Shown here: in pieces, positions 54,401 through 62,606 of the stretch | How the letters are laid out: each line of letters opens with the position of its first letter | How positions within the stretch are numbered: the first letter of the stretch is position 1 | Assembly: GCA_023512375.1 (NCBI GenBank) | Contig: JAILZS010000010.1 | Coordinates: 1 to 63,115, forward strand | Length of the DNA stretch: 63,115 nucleotides | Direction: 5' to 3' | Origin: Bacillota bacterium | Lineage (GTDB): Bacteria > Bacillota > Sulfobacillia > JAJZYS01 > JAILZS01 | Notes under the pieces: generated by a model | Told to the model about the DNA's origin: nothing | Database searches by the model: none | Seen by the model: only the letters and a program-made list of their open reading frames with translations | Position numbers and translations under genes: made by a program

Positions 54401-55437
54401 TCGGGCACGACGACCCTACCGTGCTGCGCCTCCTCCAGGAGCTCACCGGCGTCGACCCGCGTTCCGTCCCGCTCACCGACCCGGACGTGCTGGAGCTGTT
54501 CCGGTCCACGCGGCCGCTCGGGGTGGCGCCGGAGGAGATCGGCACCGACATGGGCACCCTGGGCATCCCGGAGTTCGGCACCCGCTTCGTGCGCGCCATG
54601 CTGCGCGAGACCCTGCCGAGGTCGTTCGGCGACCTGGTGCGCGTGTCGGGCCTGTCGCACGGAACCGACGTGTGGGCGAACAACGCCCAAGATCTGGTGC
54701 GCGCCGGCACCGCCACCCTACGGGACGTGATCGCCACGCGCGAGGACATGATCGCCTACCTGAGCGCGCGGGGCCTGTCGCCCGCCACGGCGTTCGCCAT
54801 TACGGAGAGGGTCCGGAAGGGAAGGGGGCTCCGGCCCGAGGACGTGGAGGCGATGCGCGCCGCCGGCGTGCCGGACTGGTACATCGCCTCGTGCCAGAAG
54901 ATCACGTACCTCTTCCCCAAGGCCCACGCCGTGGCGTACGTGACCATGGCCCTACGAATCGCCTACTTCAAGGTTCACCACCCGCAGGCGCACTACGCCG
55001 CCCTGTTCACCGTGCGGGGGGAGGACGTGGACGCCGACCTCCTGCGCCGCGGGCCCGAGGCGGTGGCGCGGCGGATGCGGGAGATCGAGGCCATGGGAAA
55101 CGAGGCCAGCCCCAAGGACCGCGGGCAGCTCTCGCTGCTCGAGATCGCGCGCGAGATGTTCGCCCGGGGCATCCGGGTGCGGCCGGTCGACCTGTACGCC
55201 TCCAGCGCCGACCGCTTCCTGGTCACGGACGAGGGCCTTCTCCCACCGTTTCTCGCCTTGCCAGGGCTGGGGCGGGCGGCGGCGGCGGCGATCGTCCAGG
55301 CGCGGGCGGAGGGGCCGTTCACGTCGGTGGAGAACCTGCGCCAGCGCGCGCGCCTGCAGCGGCCCATCCTGGACCTCTTGGCCGCGCAGGGATGCCTTGA
55401 GGGGCTGCCCCAGACGAACCAGCTCACGCTGTTCTGA
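51436..55437 (+). CDS. polC: DNA polymerase III alpha subunit, PolC type
   Basis: PolC is the replicative polymerase of low-GC Gram-positive lineages. The 1333-residue product has an N-terminal OB/tRNA-like region (to about 230), a PHP domain (VELHAHTRMSAMDAPLDVRALFDRARRW), split by an inserted DEDD 3'-5' exonuclease (VVVDLETTGLLPVRERILEIGAVRLG...HNAEFDIGFL...HHRALDDARAT), then the polymerase core with DGYLVGSRGSVGSSLVAHLM, a zinc ribbon (CPGCRRVVF...CECGEGM), KVPDIDLNFSGEYQ and a helix-hairpin-helix region. It ends in QLTLF, a sliding-clamp binding motif. The GTG at 51436 is chosen. Confidence 0.97.
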   Translation: MSGARAESGALRWAWRRACEVAAAGDAALLAELEATAVREAGPYEIVVEGVDAAREERWRGSGVLARLEASLARDLGRAPRVRFTALRARTDEEILAEHAAREAAYLEEVRRAHARSRAEAGARDVLVGRAVRGDALPLDRLPRTAEGAVVEGVVFRQEARPSRAGGGGAHQWWITDRRSSLVLRLPLRPGQEPPTVAVGEAVRARGTLGPDRLNGESVLVVRDLMRVRWPEREDPVGGRVELHAHTRMSAMDAPLDVRALFDRARRWRMPAVAVTDHHVVQAFPEAAQAQGDGVRALYGVEASVVDDARAPVTGGRPIPLGEAEVVVVDLETTGLLPVRERILEIGAVRLGPGGEEQTFHTLVRHDGPIPPQVTAITGIRPEMLAQAPPPEEALAGFWRFVGSAALAAHNAEFDIGFLRLARGGRLIHPVIDTLALARALYPELKNHRLDTLARHLEVPLERHHRALDDARATAHILRRMLADAQARWAVRTEADLGRLTVPVTVARPYGAVLLARTPQGLRDLYALISASHLETFRRVPRIPLSRLTASRSGLLVGSPVRRGEVLSLLLMGADPEEIERRALAYDYLEVAPPDVVTALWGEEGLGSEEAAREAIARLVDLGERLGRPVVAVSDAHVLDPEDRVFRRVLTHGGNPELEGDGPFHLRTAGEMLEDFAFLGPERARRVVLDEPAAVAAAVEDLVPVPDELAAPEIATAEQEVEEGARGRARALYGDPLPRRVADRLERELRAVVGNGYASIYATASRLVKKSLADGYLVGSRGSVGSSLVAHLMDITEVNPLDPHYRCPGCRRVVFADEIGVEVESGFDLPPRTCECGEGMVGDGQSIPFETFMGFEGDKVPDIDLNFSGEYQPVIHRYTEEIFGAGGVFRAGTISTVAERTAYGLVKGYLRERGETLPAAEVDRLAMGITGVKRTTGQHPGGLMIVPRERDVHEFTPIQRPADDVTADVITTHFDYHSIEGRLLKLDLLGHDDPTVLRLLQELTGVDPRSVPLTDPDVLELFRSTRPLGVAPEEIGTDMGTLGIPEFGTRFVRAMLRETLPRSFGDLVRVSGLSHGTDVWANNAQDLVRAGTATLRDVIATREDMIAYLSARGLSPATAFAITERVRKGRGLRPEDVEAMRAAGVPDWYIASCQKITYLFPKAHAVAYVTMALRIAYFKVHHPQAHYAALFTVRGEDVDADLLRRGPEAVARRMREIEAMGNEASPKDRGQLSLLEIAREMFARGIRVRPVDLYASSADRFLVTDEGLLPPFLALPGLGRAAAAAIVQARAEGPFTSVENLRQRARLQRPILDLLAAQGCLEGLPQTNQLTLF

Positions 55438-55438
55438 T

Positions 55439-55467
55439 CCGCCGCCCCGCTCCGAGGAGCGCGGCGG
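55439..55467 (+). terminator. Terminator hairpin after polC
   Basis: CCGCCG (55439-55444) pairs with CGGCGG (55462-55467) and CGCTC (55448-55452) with GAGCG (55457-55461), with a CCC bulge and a CGAG loop. It starts two bases after the polC stop. No T-run is visible. Confidence 0.5.
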
Positions 55468-55494
55468 GCGCACGGCGTGGAGGAGGGATCCGGC

Positions 55495-56520
55495 ATGCCC
55501 GCGGACTTTCGCAGCGACACGGTGACGCGCCCCGATGCGGCGATGCGGCGAGCCATGTACGAGGCCGAGGTGGGCGACGATGTCTACGGCGAGGACCCCA
55601 CCGTCCGCCGCCTGGAGGAGCGCGCGGCCGAGCTGTTGGGCGTGGCCGGGACGGTGTTCGTGCCCTCCGGCACGATGGCCAACCAGGCGGCGGTCATGGC
55701 CCAGACGCGCCCGGGGGACGAGGCCATCGTGGAGGCCGAGGCCCACATCCTGTACTACGAGCGCGCCGGCCTCGCCGCGTTGTCGGGGGTGCAGGTTCGG
55801 CCGGTGCCGGGGGAGCGGGGCGCCCCTGCGCCCGAGGACGTGGCCCGGCTGGTCCGGGAGCGCGACCTGCACTTCCCCCCCACGCGCCTTCTCTGCCTGG
55901 AGAACACGCACAACCGGGCCGGCGGCGCCGTCCTGCCGGTGGAGCGATGGGACGCACTGGTGGCCTTGGCGCACGGGAGGGGCTTGCGCGTCCATCTGGA
56001 CGGGGCGCGCATCTGGAACGCGGCCGTGGCCCTCGACCTGCCGCCGGCCCGCCTGACGCGCGGGGCCGATACGGTCTCCGCCTGCTTCTCCAAGGGCCTT
56101 GGGGCGCCGGTCGGCTCGGTGGTGGGGGGCGACGCCGAGACGGTCGCCCGTCTGCGCGAGGTGCGCAAACTCCTGGGGGGCGGTATGCGCCAGGCGGGCG
56201 TGATCGCGGCCGCCGCCCTGTACGCCCTCGAGCACAACCGGCAGCGGCTGGCGGAGGACCACGCCCGGGCGCGGCGCCTGGCCGAGGGGCTGGCCGGGGT
56301 GGAAGGCCTGGGCGTGGATCCGGGGGCGGTGGAGACGAACATCGTCATCGTCCGCCTGGAGCGGGTCACAGCCGAGACCTTCCTCGCCGGTCTGAGGCGG
56401 GAGGGGGTGCTGGCCACCCGCATGGGCGAGCGGGCCGTACGGTTCGTGACCCACCTCGATGTGGGCGACGGCGACGTGGAGGCGGCCGTGCGCGCCGCGC
56501 GGGCGGCGGTTACCGGATAG
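55495..56520 (+). CDS. ltaE: Low-specificity threonine aldolase
   Basis: This PLP enzyme splits threonine or allo-threonine to glycine and acetaldehyde. The fold-type I protein of 341 residues has [62 protein letters not shown], the PLP lysine in [13 protein letters not shown] (Lys-200) and [12 protein letters not shown]. The ATG at 55495 follows GGAGGAGGG with a 6-base gap; the frame is open to a GTG at 55477. Confidence 0.95.
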   Translation: MPADFRSDTVTRPDAAMRRAMYEAEVGDDVYGEDPTVRRLEERAAELLGVAGTVFVPSGTMANQAAVMAQTRPGDEAIVEAEAHILYYERAGLAALSGVQVRPVPGERGAPAPEDVARLVRERDLHFPPTRLLCLENTHNRAGGAVLPVERWDALVALAHGRGLRVHLDGARIWNAAVALDLPPARLTRGADTVSACFSKGLGAPVGSVVGGDAETVARLREVRKLLGGGMRQAGVIAAAALYALEHNRQRLAEDHARARRLAEGLAGVEGLGVDPGAVETNIVIVRLERVTAETFLAGLRREGVLATRMGERAVRFVTHLDVGDGDVEAAVRAARAAVTG

Positions 56521-56557
56521 CGCCCGAGGGGCGCCTGGCCGGCCCAGGCGGACCTGC

Positions 56558-56595
56558 GACGAGACGGCCCCCCGCGGCGCGGGGGGCCCGTCGTC
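56558..56595. terminator. Bidirectional terminator between ltaE and the secreted-protein gene
   Basis: GGCCCCCCGC (56566-56575) and GCGGGGGGCC (56579-56588) pair perfectly around GGC, extended by GACGA/TCGTC outside. It lies between convergent genes in a 214-base gap that holds no other recognisable element. Confidence 0.6.
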
Positions 56596-56734
56596 ACGAG
56601 CTCGCCCTGCCTCGCGGGGCGACAGGGGCGGGGCCCTGCGCGACCCCGGCGCTGGGGGGGAGGTGGGGCCGGCCAGGCACCCGGCTGTCCGCGCCACGAG
56701 GTCTCCCCACGATCGTCGGCGCATCCCGCCGCCG

Positions 56735-57562
56735 TCATCCAGGCACATGGCCATGCGGGTGGCGCGTAGCGCCCCTGTCCGGGCGGACCTTCGGGCCCAG
56801 CCGCGTCACGGTCTCGCCCGGGCCCACGGTGAACCGAAAGATCCGTGCGCGGGCGCCGTTGTCCCAGGCCTCGGCGAAGGTCACCTGAGTGAAGCCTGCA
56901 CCCGGCGCCGCCGTCACCGAGACCGTAGCCCGGAGGATCCGTCCGCCGGCACGGAGGACGAGGGTTCCGGGTGCCGGCACGTCGGGGAAGCCGCGGACGA
57001 GGTCGCCGAACCGGGAGGCGTGGACCGCTCGGACGGCCGCCGCCTGGGCGTCGGTCCACTGCTCCGGTACCATCTGCGCCTGCCAGAGGCGGTCGTCGGT
57101 GAGGTACCGGTAGAGGGCGGGCGCCTGCAGGTAGAGCGTCACCGGGCGGTTTCGGCCGGCGTCTTCGGTGTAGGCCACAAGGTTCGGGAGGAGGTGCACG
57201 CGCACGGCCTGCCCCTGCGACTGCAGGAAGTACGCCGGGTGGACGACGACCCTCACGCCTCGGGCGCCGTCCACGAAGTCCAGCTGGGCCGGACCCAGGT
57301 AGTCCATCAGGATGGGCTGCCGGAGGGGCATGCGGGGAGCGGGGACGGGACGGGCGTGGTCGAGCCAGGCGTGGACCTCCCGCAGGACGGGTGCCGGGTC
57401 GGCGGGGTAGTACCACGGCATGCCGGGTTCGGGTGCGGCCACCGTTACGGCCTCGACATCGGCAGGGGGGCGGAACGTCGGCGCGGAGGCGACCGGCGCG
57501 GCCAGGGCGGCGAGAAGACCCGCACCCAGAAGCGGGGATACGAGCCGCCTGCGAAGGTGCAT
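56735..57562 (-). CDS. Secreted protein of unknown function
   Basis: This 275-residue protein has a clear signal peptide (MHLRRRLVSPLLGAGLLAALAAPVASA). The mature part has no family I recognise: a Pro-rich start, a mixed alpha/beta centre with VRVVVHPAYFLQSQGQAVRVHLLPNLVAYTEDAG and a C-terminal beta-rich segment GTLVLRAGGRILRATVSVTAAPGAGFTQVTFAEAWDNGARARIFRF. It has no cysteine. The ATG follows GGGGAGGGA. It lies downstream of the SPFH/ribbon-helix-helix pair on the same strand, with three 9-base repeats in between. Confidence 0.8.
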   Translation of the reverse strand: MHLRRRLVSPLLGAGLLAALAAPVASAPTFRPPADVEAVTVAAPEPGMPWYYPADPAPVLREVHAWLDHARPVPAPRMPLRQPILMDYLGPAQLDFVDGARGVRVVVHPAYFLQSQGQAVRVHLLPNLVAYTEDAGRNRPVTLYLQAPALYRYLTDDRLWQAQMVPEQWTDAQAAAVRAVHASRFGDLVRGFPDVPAPGTLVLRAGGRILRATVSVTAAPGAGFTQVTFAEAWDNGARARIFRFTVGPGETVTRLGPKVRPDRGATRHPHGHVPG

Positions 57563-57637
57563 GAAGTTCCCTCCCCGTGAGGGACGCCTGCGGGCCCCAT
57601 CCTGTTGGAGGGGCCTTCCGCCCGCTTGCTCTCCATG

Positions 57638-57664
57638 GTGCCAAGCGTGCCAAGCGTGCCAAGC
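57638..57664. repeat. Three tandem copies of GTGCCAAGC
   Basis: The 9-base unit GTGCCAAGC occurs three times in a row (57638, 57647, 57656). It lies in the 137-base gap between the ribbon-helix-helix gene and the secreted-protein gene, 76 bases upstream of the latter's start. Read on the minus strand the repeats contain TTGGCA three times. Confidence 0.85.
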
Positions 57665-57699
57665 AAGCGGCCCACCACGCGGATCCGCCGGCCGGCGGG

Positions 57700-57915
57700 C
57701 TACCCCCCGGTGCCGCCCTTCCGGCCGTCGGCGGGATCCTCCCCGCCGGGCCTGTTGCCCGGGGGGCGCCCCGAAGGGCCGCGACCCGCCCGGTGCAGGG
57801 CCTCGGCCAGTAGGTACTCGATCTGCCCGTTCACGCTGCGCAGCTCATCCGCCGCCCAGCGGGCGAGGGCGTCGTACACGGCCGGGTCCAGGCGGAGCAA
57901 GAAGCGCTTCTTCAC
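57700..57915 (-). CDS. Ribbon-helix-helix (Arc/HicB-like) DNA-binding protein
   Basis: This 71-residue protein begins [44 protein letters not shown], the beta-strand/helix/helix pattern of Arc-type repressors, followed by a Gly/Pro/Arg tail. The GTG at 57915 lies 8 bases after the SPFH stop, behind GTAGGGACGGG. An SPFH gene followed by such a small protein is a recurring pair in Gram-positives. It may repress its own operon through the TGATATCA/TGATAT sites upstream of the SPFH gene. Confidence 0.8.
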   Translation of the reverse strand: MKKRFLLRLDPAVYDALARWAADELRSVNGQIEYLLAEALHRAGRGPSGRPPGNRPGGEDPADGRKGGTGG

Positions 57916-57923
57916 GCCCGTCC

Positions 57924-58778
57924 CTACGCGTACAGGGTGCCTGCGTTCACTACCGGCTGCACCGCCTGGTCGGCGGTGAGCACCACCATGAGGTTCGAGG
58001 CCATGGCCGCCTTGCGCTCCTCGTCCAGGTCGACGACCCCCCCTTGGGAGAGCTGGTCTAAGGCCATGCGCACCATGCCGACGGCGCCGGCGACGATCGT
58101 CTCCCTTGCCGCCACCACCGCCTCCGCCTGCTGGCGGCGCAGCATGGCGGGGGCGATCTCCGGCGCGTAGGCGAGGTGCGTGAGGCGGGCTTCGAGCACG
58201 GCGACCCCGGCCACCCCCAGTCGCGCCTCGAGCTCGGCGCGCAGCTGAGCCGCCACCGCCTCGGCGTCGGAGCGGAGGGTGTGCGTGCCGGCAGGGCCGT
58301 CGTAGGCGTAGCGCGCGGCCAGGGTCCGGATCGCCGTCTCCGCCTGCACGGCCACGAACGCGGCGTAGTCCTCCACGGCGAACAGCGCCTTGCCCGAGTC
58401 CACCACGCGCCAGACGACGACCGCCGCGATCTCCACGGGGTTTCCCGCCGCGTCGTTCACCTTGAGCCGTTCGCTGAGGAAGTTGCGAACGCGCAGCGAC
58501 ACGGGCCGGCGCACGGTGAACGGGTTCGTCCAGTACAGGCCGCTCTCGCGTACGCTGCCGACGTAGCGGCCGAAGAAGACCACGGCGCGGGCCTCGTTGG
58601 GGGGGACCACGAACAGGCCGCCGACCGCCAGCAAGAGGGCGAGGAGGTCCACGGCCGACCAGCCCCAGGCGGCGTGCCACCAGGCGCGTTCCGCCGCTAG
58701 GCCTGCCGCCAGGACCACCGCCACCGCTAGGACGGGCAACCCTGGGGTAACCCACGCCCGCGTCTCCCTGACGTCCAT
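57924..58778 (-). CDS. SPFH/band 7 domain membrane protein
   Basis: This 284-residue stomatin/prohibitin-like protein has two N-terminal membrane segments (about 12-28 and 42-58) and an SPFH domain (about 55-225: [44 protein letters not shown]...). A helical C-terminus follows ([33 protein letters not shown]). Such proteins form membrane scaffolds. The ATG follows GGAGGTGG. It is first in an operon with the ribbon-helix-helix gene and divergent from the S53 protease gene. Confidence 0.92.
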   Translation of the reverse strand: MDVRETRAWVTPGLPVLAVAVVLAAGLAAERAWWHAAWGWSAVDLLALLLAVGGLFVVPPNEARAVVFFGRYVGSVRESGLYWTNPFTVRRPVSLRVRNFLSERLKVNDAAGNPVEIAAVVVWRVVDSGKALFAVEDYAAFVAVQAETAIRTLAARYAYDGPAGTHTLRSDAEAVAAQLRAELEARLGVAGVAVLEARLTHLAYAPEIAPAMLRRQQAEAVVAARETIVAGAVGMVRMALDQLSQGGVVDLDEERKAAMASNLMVVLTADQAVQPVVNAGTLYA

Positions 58779-58799
58779 CCCCTTCCACCTCCAACCGAT

Positions 58800-58840
58800 A
58801 TGATATCACCATGATATTGCCGCAGGGGATGTTCGCTCAA
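58800..58840 (-). promoter_or_regulatory. Promoter and repeated TGATAT sites of the SPFH operon
   Basis: On the minus strand TTGAGC (58835-58840) and TATCAT (58811-58816) are 18 bases apart; a second TATCAT lies at 58800-58805. The two hexamers are part of TGATATCA-CCA-TGATAT, an unusually AT-rich repeat for this DNA and a likely repressor site. Confidence 0.6.
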
Positions 58841-58930
58841 AGCGCAGGCCGTGGGGCGGCCACGCCGCAAGGAAGCCCCTTCCTGCCGTCGAACCGTTGG
58901 CGCGTAGCCGACCCGACAGGAGGGATGGAT

Positions 58931-60055
58931 ATGCGCATCGCACGCCGGGGGGCGTCCCTGGCCGCGGGGCTCGCCCTGGGCGCAGCCCTCGCCTTCACCG
59001 CCCTGGGACCGCCGGCGACGGCGGCCGGGGGTTCGAGCGCGCCGATCCTCTACCTGGCCCAACCGCCCAACCGCTTCGCCTTCGCCCGCCTGCCCGCCCA
59101 GATCCCGACGCCGTCCCAGTGCGTCGCCGAGTACGGGCTCGACTGCTACACGCCGGCCGAGATCCGCACCGCCTACGACGTGCCCTCCCGCCTGGACGGG
59201 GCCGGCCAGACGATCGTCATCGTGGACGCCTTCGGGAGCCCGACGATTGCCCAGGACCTCGCCGCCTTCGACCAGGCCTTCGGCCTTCCGCCGGCGCACC
59301 TCACCGTCCTCTACCCGGAGGGCAAGCCGACGTGGCAGCCGAAGGCCCTGGACATCGGCTGGGCGGAGGAAACCTCCCTGGACGTCGAGTGGGCGCACGC
59401 CATCGCGCCCGGCGCGGCCATCGACCTCGTGGTGGCGCCCACGCCCTACGGGGACGCCATCGACAACGCCATCGCCGACGCCGTCGAGAACCACTTGGGC
59501 AACGTCCTGTCCATGAGCTTCGGTGCGCCGGAGGCGGCGATCGCCGGCCAAGGGAACAACCTCCAGCTCCGCCAGGCCGACGCGATCTTCCGCCAAGCCG
59601 CCGCCCAGGGGATGAGCCTCTTCGCCTCGGCCGGCGACAGCGGCGCCACGAACGGCTACCCGCAGCCCAACGCCCTCTTCCCCGCCTCCGACCCCGAGGT
59701 GACGGCCGTGGGTGGCACCGACCTGTTCCTGAGCGACAGCGGTACCTACCGGGGCGAGACGGTGTGGAACGACTCGGTGCCGTCTCTCTGCCCCTATGGC
59801 TGCGACTACGGCCCGTTCGGCGCCACCGGTGGCGCCCCCAGCGCGGTCTTCCCGGCTCCCGCCTACCAGGTCGGCGACGGGTCCGGGATGGCCGCGCGCA
59901 CCACGGCCGACGTGGCGTACAACGCCAGCGTCTACACCGGCATCCTCGTGTACCTGAGCTTTCCCGGGGTTCCGTCCGGTTTCTATTTCTTCGGCGGCAC
60001 GAGCGAGGAGAATGCCTCTTTAGTTGTTGATCACGGTGTAGGTGGTTGGGCCTAG
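58931..60055 (+). pseudogene. S53 (sedolisin-type) protease, 5' part, split by an IS
   Basis: This is a secreted serine-carboxyl protease. The ATG at 58931 follows AGGAGGG and starts a signal peptide (MRIARRGASLAAGLALGAALAFTALG). The catalytic domain follows directly; the usual inhibitory prodomain is absent. Visible are IVDAFGSPTIAQDLAAFDQAFGLP, EETSLDVEWAHAIAPGA (catalytic Glu and Asp), VLSMSFGAPE, ASAGDSGA and PASDPEVTAVGGTDLF. The nucleophile motif FFGGTSE is cut right after the Ser-Glu: the frame enters the IS at 60008 and stops at 60055. The rest resumes at 62641. The truncated product would lack the C-terminal Ca-binding part. Confidence 0.93.
60008..60033 (+). repeat. Left terminal inverted repeat of the IS
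   Basis: It starts GAGAATG and contains GTTGTTGATCA at 60023-60033, the exact counterpart of the right end at the same distance from the tip. Confidence 0.85.
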
Positions 60056-60195
60056 GGTGCCATAGGCGGCCGAGGATGGTCAAGGTTGCCGGGTAGACGG
60101 CCGCGGGCAGCGTAGACGGTGTTCGCAACCGGCCGAGGGGACACGGGGAAACAGGACGGGCCGCGATGGTCCGCCTCCATGTCGGCAGCTAGACG

Positions 60196-61521
60196 TTAAG
60201 CGACGGCTGGTTGCTCGGCTGGTAAGGGGTGCTTCGCCAGTGCCCGTGCCAATTCGGCCATCTCTCGCGCGGTGGCGAACGGGTGGAAGGACGCTTCCGC
60301 CATGGCGAGGCCCTGTGCCACCCAACGTTCCACCTGCCCACCGTGCCGCCAGCGCTTCACCCGGCCACCGGCCAGGGCCTCGCACTGGCTGAATGCGCTC
60401 TCGATTGCATTGGTCGTACCCAACCGACGCGCCAGCTCGTGGCTGATCCCCAGGCGGTTTACGGCGATCGTGTCTTCCAGGGCGTCGCGCACGCTCCTTG
60501 CCGCATCGCGGTGGCCCTTGATCTCCAGCCGGCCTGCCAGTCCCTCAAGGCGAGCTTTCGCCTGATCGGGATTGTCCGTCATCCACGCCCGCCAGAGCTG
60601 ACGACGCACCGCCTCGCGCTCCTCCTCGGGCAGCTTGTCCGTGACGTTCCTTGCGCGGTGCGCGCGGCATCGCTGAAGGACCAGGGCCTCGCCGAACACC
60701 GCCCGTGCGGCCGCCTGGATGCCCTTTCCCCCGTCGGTGACGATCAGCATCCGCCGTCCATCCCACCTTAGGCCACGCGCGATCATGCCTTCGAGCAGCT
60801 CCTGGCAGACCGCCCGGCTCTCCGTGTCGCCCTGGTGGATGCCCAGAACCGCCTTCTTGCCGTCGTCGCGCACGCCGACCGCCACTGCGACCAAGTACCC
60901 GCCGAACGAAACCGCGTCCACGAACAGGGCAAGGAATGTCCCCTCGATCGGGCGCTCCCGAAATGCCTTCGCGACCCGCTGGGTAGCCGCGATGAACCGC
61001 CGGCCCGCGCTCGACGCGCTGAGCCCGAACACCCGGCGCCCTGCCGGCGCCATCGCCCGCGCCACCCGACCATAGCGGCGCTGGCTCGTGCCCGACAAAA
61101 GTGCCGCCATCGCCGCCTCCTCGAGGAAGTGTCCGTCACGGGCTTCGTCGTAGATGCGAAGGCGCACCTCGCGCCCGTCGGCCGTCCGCACCCGCGGCCG
61201 TTGGATCGCAATCCTCCGTGCCCCGACCACGACGCTCCCGGGCGCCGTGCCGTAGCGCACGTATCGCCGCCCCTCGCCCAGGCGCCGGCCCCGTGGCCCG
61301 CAGTACGCCGTCACCTCTTCCTCCATGGCCGCCTTGAGCGAGGACAGGCCAACGTCCAGGCAGTAGGCCTCGACCCCCTCACGGGTCACCCGCTCAAGTT
61401 CCTCCGCGAGGCCCTCTCCCAAGGTGACCCCCTCGACGCGCTCGGCCCGCCTGCGCTCGGCCCGCGACCTCTTTACTTTCTGCCCATCGGTCGCGTACGC
61501 TTGGTCTTGCAACAACAACAT
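60196..61521 (-). CDS. IS256/Mutator-family transposase
   Basis: This 441-residue DDE transposase has the first Asp in LALFVDAVSFGGY, followed by VAVGVRDDGKKAVLGIHQGDTES; the second Asp in LIVTDGGKGIQAA; the C-x2-H motif in LQRCRAHRARNV; and the Glu in TTNAIESAFSQCE. The N-terminal part has DVGLSSLKAAMEEEVTAYCG and the DNA-binding YRTR-like region. The ATG at 61521 follows GGAGGTCATCGTT. A hairpin lies immediately upstream of that Shine-Dalgarno. It appears intact. Confidence 0.93.
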   Translation of the reverse strand: MLLLQDQAYATDGQKVKRSRAERRRAERVEGVTLGEGLAEELERVTREGVEAYCLDVGLSSLKAAMEEEVTAYCGPRGRRLGEGRRYVRYGTAPGSVVVGARRIAIQRPRVRTADGREVRLRIYDEARDGHFLEEAAMAALLSGTSQRRYGRVARAMAPAGRRVFGLSASSAGRRFIAATQRVAKAFRERPIEGTFLALFVDAVSFGGYLVAVAVGVRDDGKKAVLGIHQGDTESRAVCQELLEGMIARGLRWDGRRMLIVTDGGKGIQAAARAVFGEALVLQRCRAHRARNVTDKLPEEEREAVRRQLWRAWMTDNPDQAKARLEGLAGRLEIKGHRDAARSVRDALEDTIAVNRLGISHELARRLGTTNAIESAFSQCEALAGGRVKRWRHGGQVERWVAQGLAMAEASFHPFATAREMAELARALAKHPLPAEQPAVA

Positions 61522-61537
61522 AACGATGACCTCCAGG

Positions 61538-61571
61538 GGGACGGGTGTGAGCCGTCCCTTTGGTTTTTGGT
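61538..61571 (+). terminator. Hairpin and T-rich tail between the two IS genes
   Basis: GGGACGG (61538-61544) and CCGTCCC (61552-61558) pair around a 7-base loop, followed on the plus strand by TTTGGTTTTTGG. Read on the plus strand this is an intrinsic terminator, opposite to both IS genes. Read on the minus strand the same hairpin ends a few bases before the transposase Shine-Dalgarno. Both roles would lower transposase expression from outside promoters. Confidence 0.6.
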
Positions 61572-62540
61572 TCAGCCGACCTGCCGCTCTTCGGCCCGGC
61601 GCGAAAGGGCCGCAAACAGGGCGGGCAGATGCTCGTGGCCGATGAGCCGGCGGGTCTGTGCCTCCCAGGCTTCGACACCATAGGGCAGGGGATCCTGCCC
61701 GGGCGGGGCATGCCGGTAGCCCAGGGAGCGCGCCTTCTGCGCACACGTGGCCACAAGCGCGCCGCGGGTGAGCGAACGCTCGAGCACGCGGGGGCTCCCC
61801 AGCCGGCGCAGGGCGAGCATGCCGTCCAGGTGGCGGCTCAGGGTCTGGTACGCGCCGGGGGCGCTCAAGCGCATGTCCGCGATCAGAGACGTAAGGGCCG
61901 CCTCTGCCTCGCCCCCGGTCTTGTCGAGAGCCGCCCTCAGACGTGCCTTCGCCGCCTGGGCCGGACCGTCGGCAAGGTGGGAGAGCACGGCCCGCTCCAC
62001 ATAGGGGTCGGCGTGGGCGATGAGGCAGGCAGGGAACGCGTCCGAAACCTCTCGGTCCAAGGCGAGGCTGCCGTCGGTGATGCACACACGAGGCATAAGG
62101 GCACGTGCCTCAAGGGTTCGGCAGAGGTTGTCCATCGGCATAGGGTCGGCCGTCGAGCCTTCCTGGAAGACCACCACGCGTTTTTGCCCGTCTTGGCTCA
62201 CCCCCACCACGCCCACTTGGTCACGGCCGCGGTAGGGCGCAGCGGCGATCACCAGCACGGGGAGCCACCCGAGCTCCCGCGACCCGAGATCGACGGGCCG
62301 ACCGACGAAGGCCGACACCGGGCGGTCCTGTCGTCCGGGTGCTCTTGGGGATGGAGTTGAGGCTTCACCTCCAAGCAGGCGCCGAAGCAGGGTATCGCCC
62401 GAGCCGCCATCGTCCAGGACGTCTCGCAGGGCCTCCAACACGCGCAGCGCTGTCTCGAACTCCTTCAGGCGGGCGCCTACCTCGCGGGACACTTCTGCCA
62501 GCCGCTGACTTGCCGCACTCGACCCTCGCTTTTCTGCCAA
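61572..62540 (-). CDS. Transposase-like partner protein lacking the first catalytic Asp
   Basis: This 322-residue protein has the layout of a Mutator-type transposase core: WLPVLVIAAAPYRGRDQVGVVGVSQDGQKRVVVFQEGS where the first Asp should be (LVIAAAP, no Asp), then VCITDGSLALDREVSDAFPACLIAHADPYVERAVLSHL with the second Asp, and SPRVLERSLTRGALV around a possible Glu. The N-terminus is helical (LAEVSREVGARLKEFETALRVLEALRDVL). The TTG start has AGGAAGG, about 11 bases upstream. It precedes the active transposase by 50 bases. Either a regulator/DNA-binding partner or a decayed copy; the reading frame is clean. Confidence 0.72.
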   Translation of the reverse strand: MAEKRGSSAASQRLAEVSREVGARLKEFETALRVLEALRDVLDDGGSGDTLLRRLLGGEASTPSPRAPGRQDRPVSAFVGRPVDLGSRELGWLPVLVIAAAPYRGRDQVGVVGVSQDGQKRVVVFQEGSTADPMPMDNLCRTLEARALMPRVCITDGSLALDREVSDAFPACLIAHADPYVERAVLSHLADGPAQAAKARLRAALDKTGGEAEAALTSLIADMRLSAPGAYQTLSRHLDGMLALRRLGSPRVLERSLTRGALVATCAQKARSLGYRHAPPGQDPLPYGVEAWEAQTRRLIGHEHLPALFAALSRRAEERQVG

Positions 62541-62606
62541 GGCTCGTTCGATCCTTCCTCACCGGCGGCCTTCACGGTCCCCGGTCACCACCCCTGGTTT
62601 CACCGT

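Noticed and set aside
57445-57678. Small minus-strand ORF reading through the 9-base repeats (LGTLGTLGT)
   Set aside because: It overlaps the well-supported secreted-protein gene in another frame and has no ribosome-binding site.
60056-60195. Extra gene between the left IS end and the transposase stop
   Set aside because: Only short frames without start signals; this is ordinary IS end sequence.
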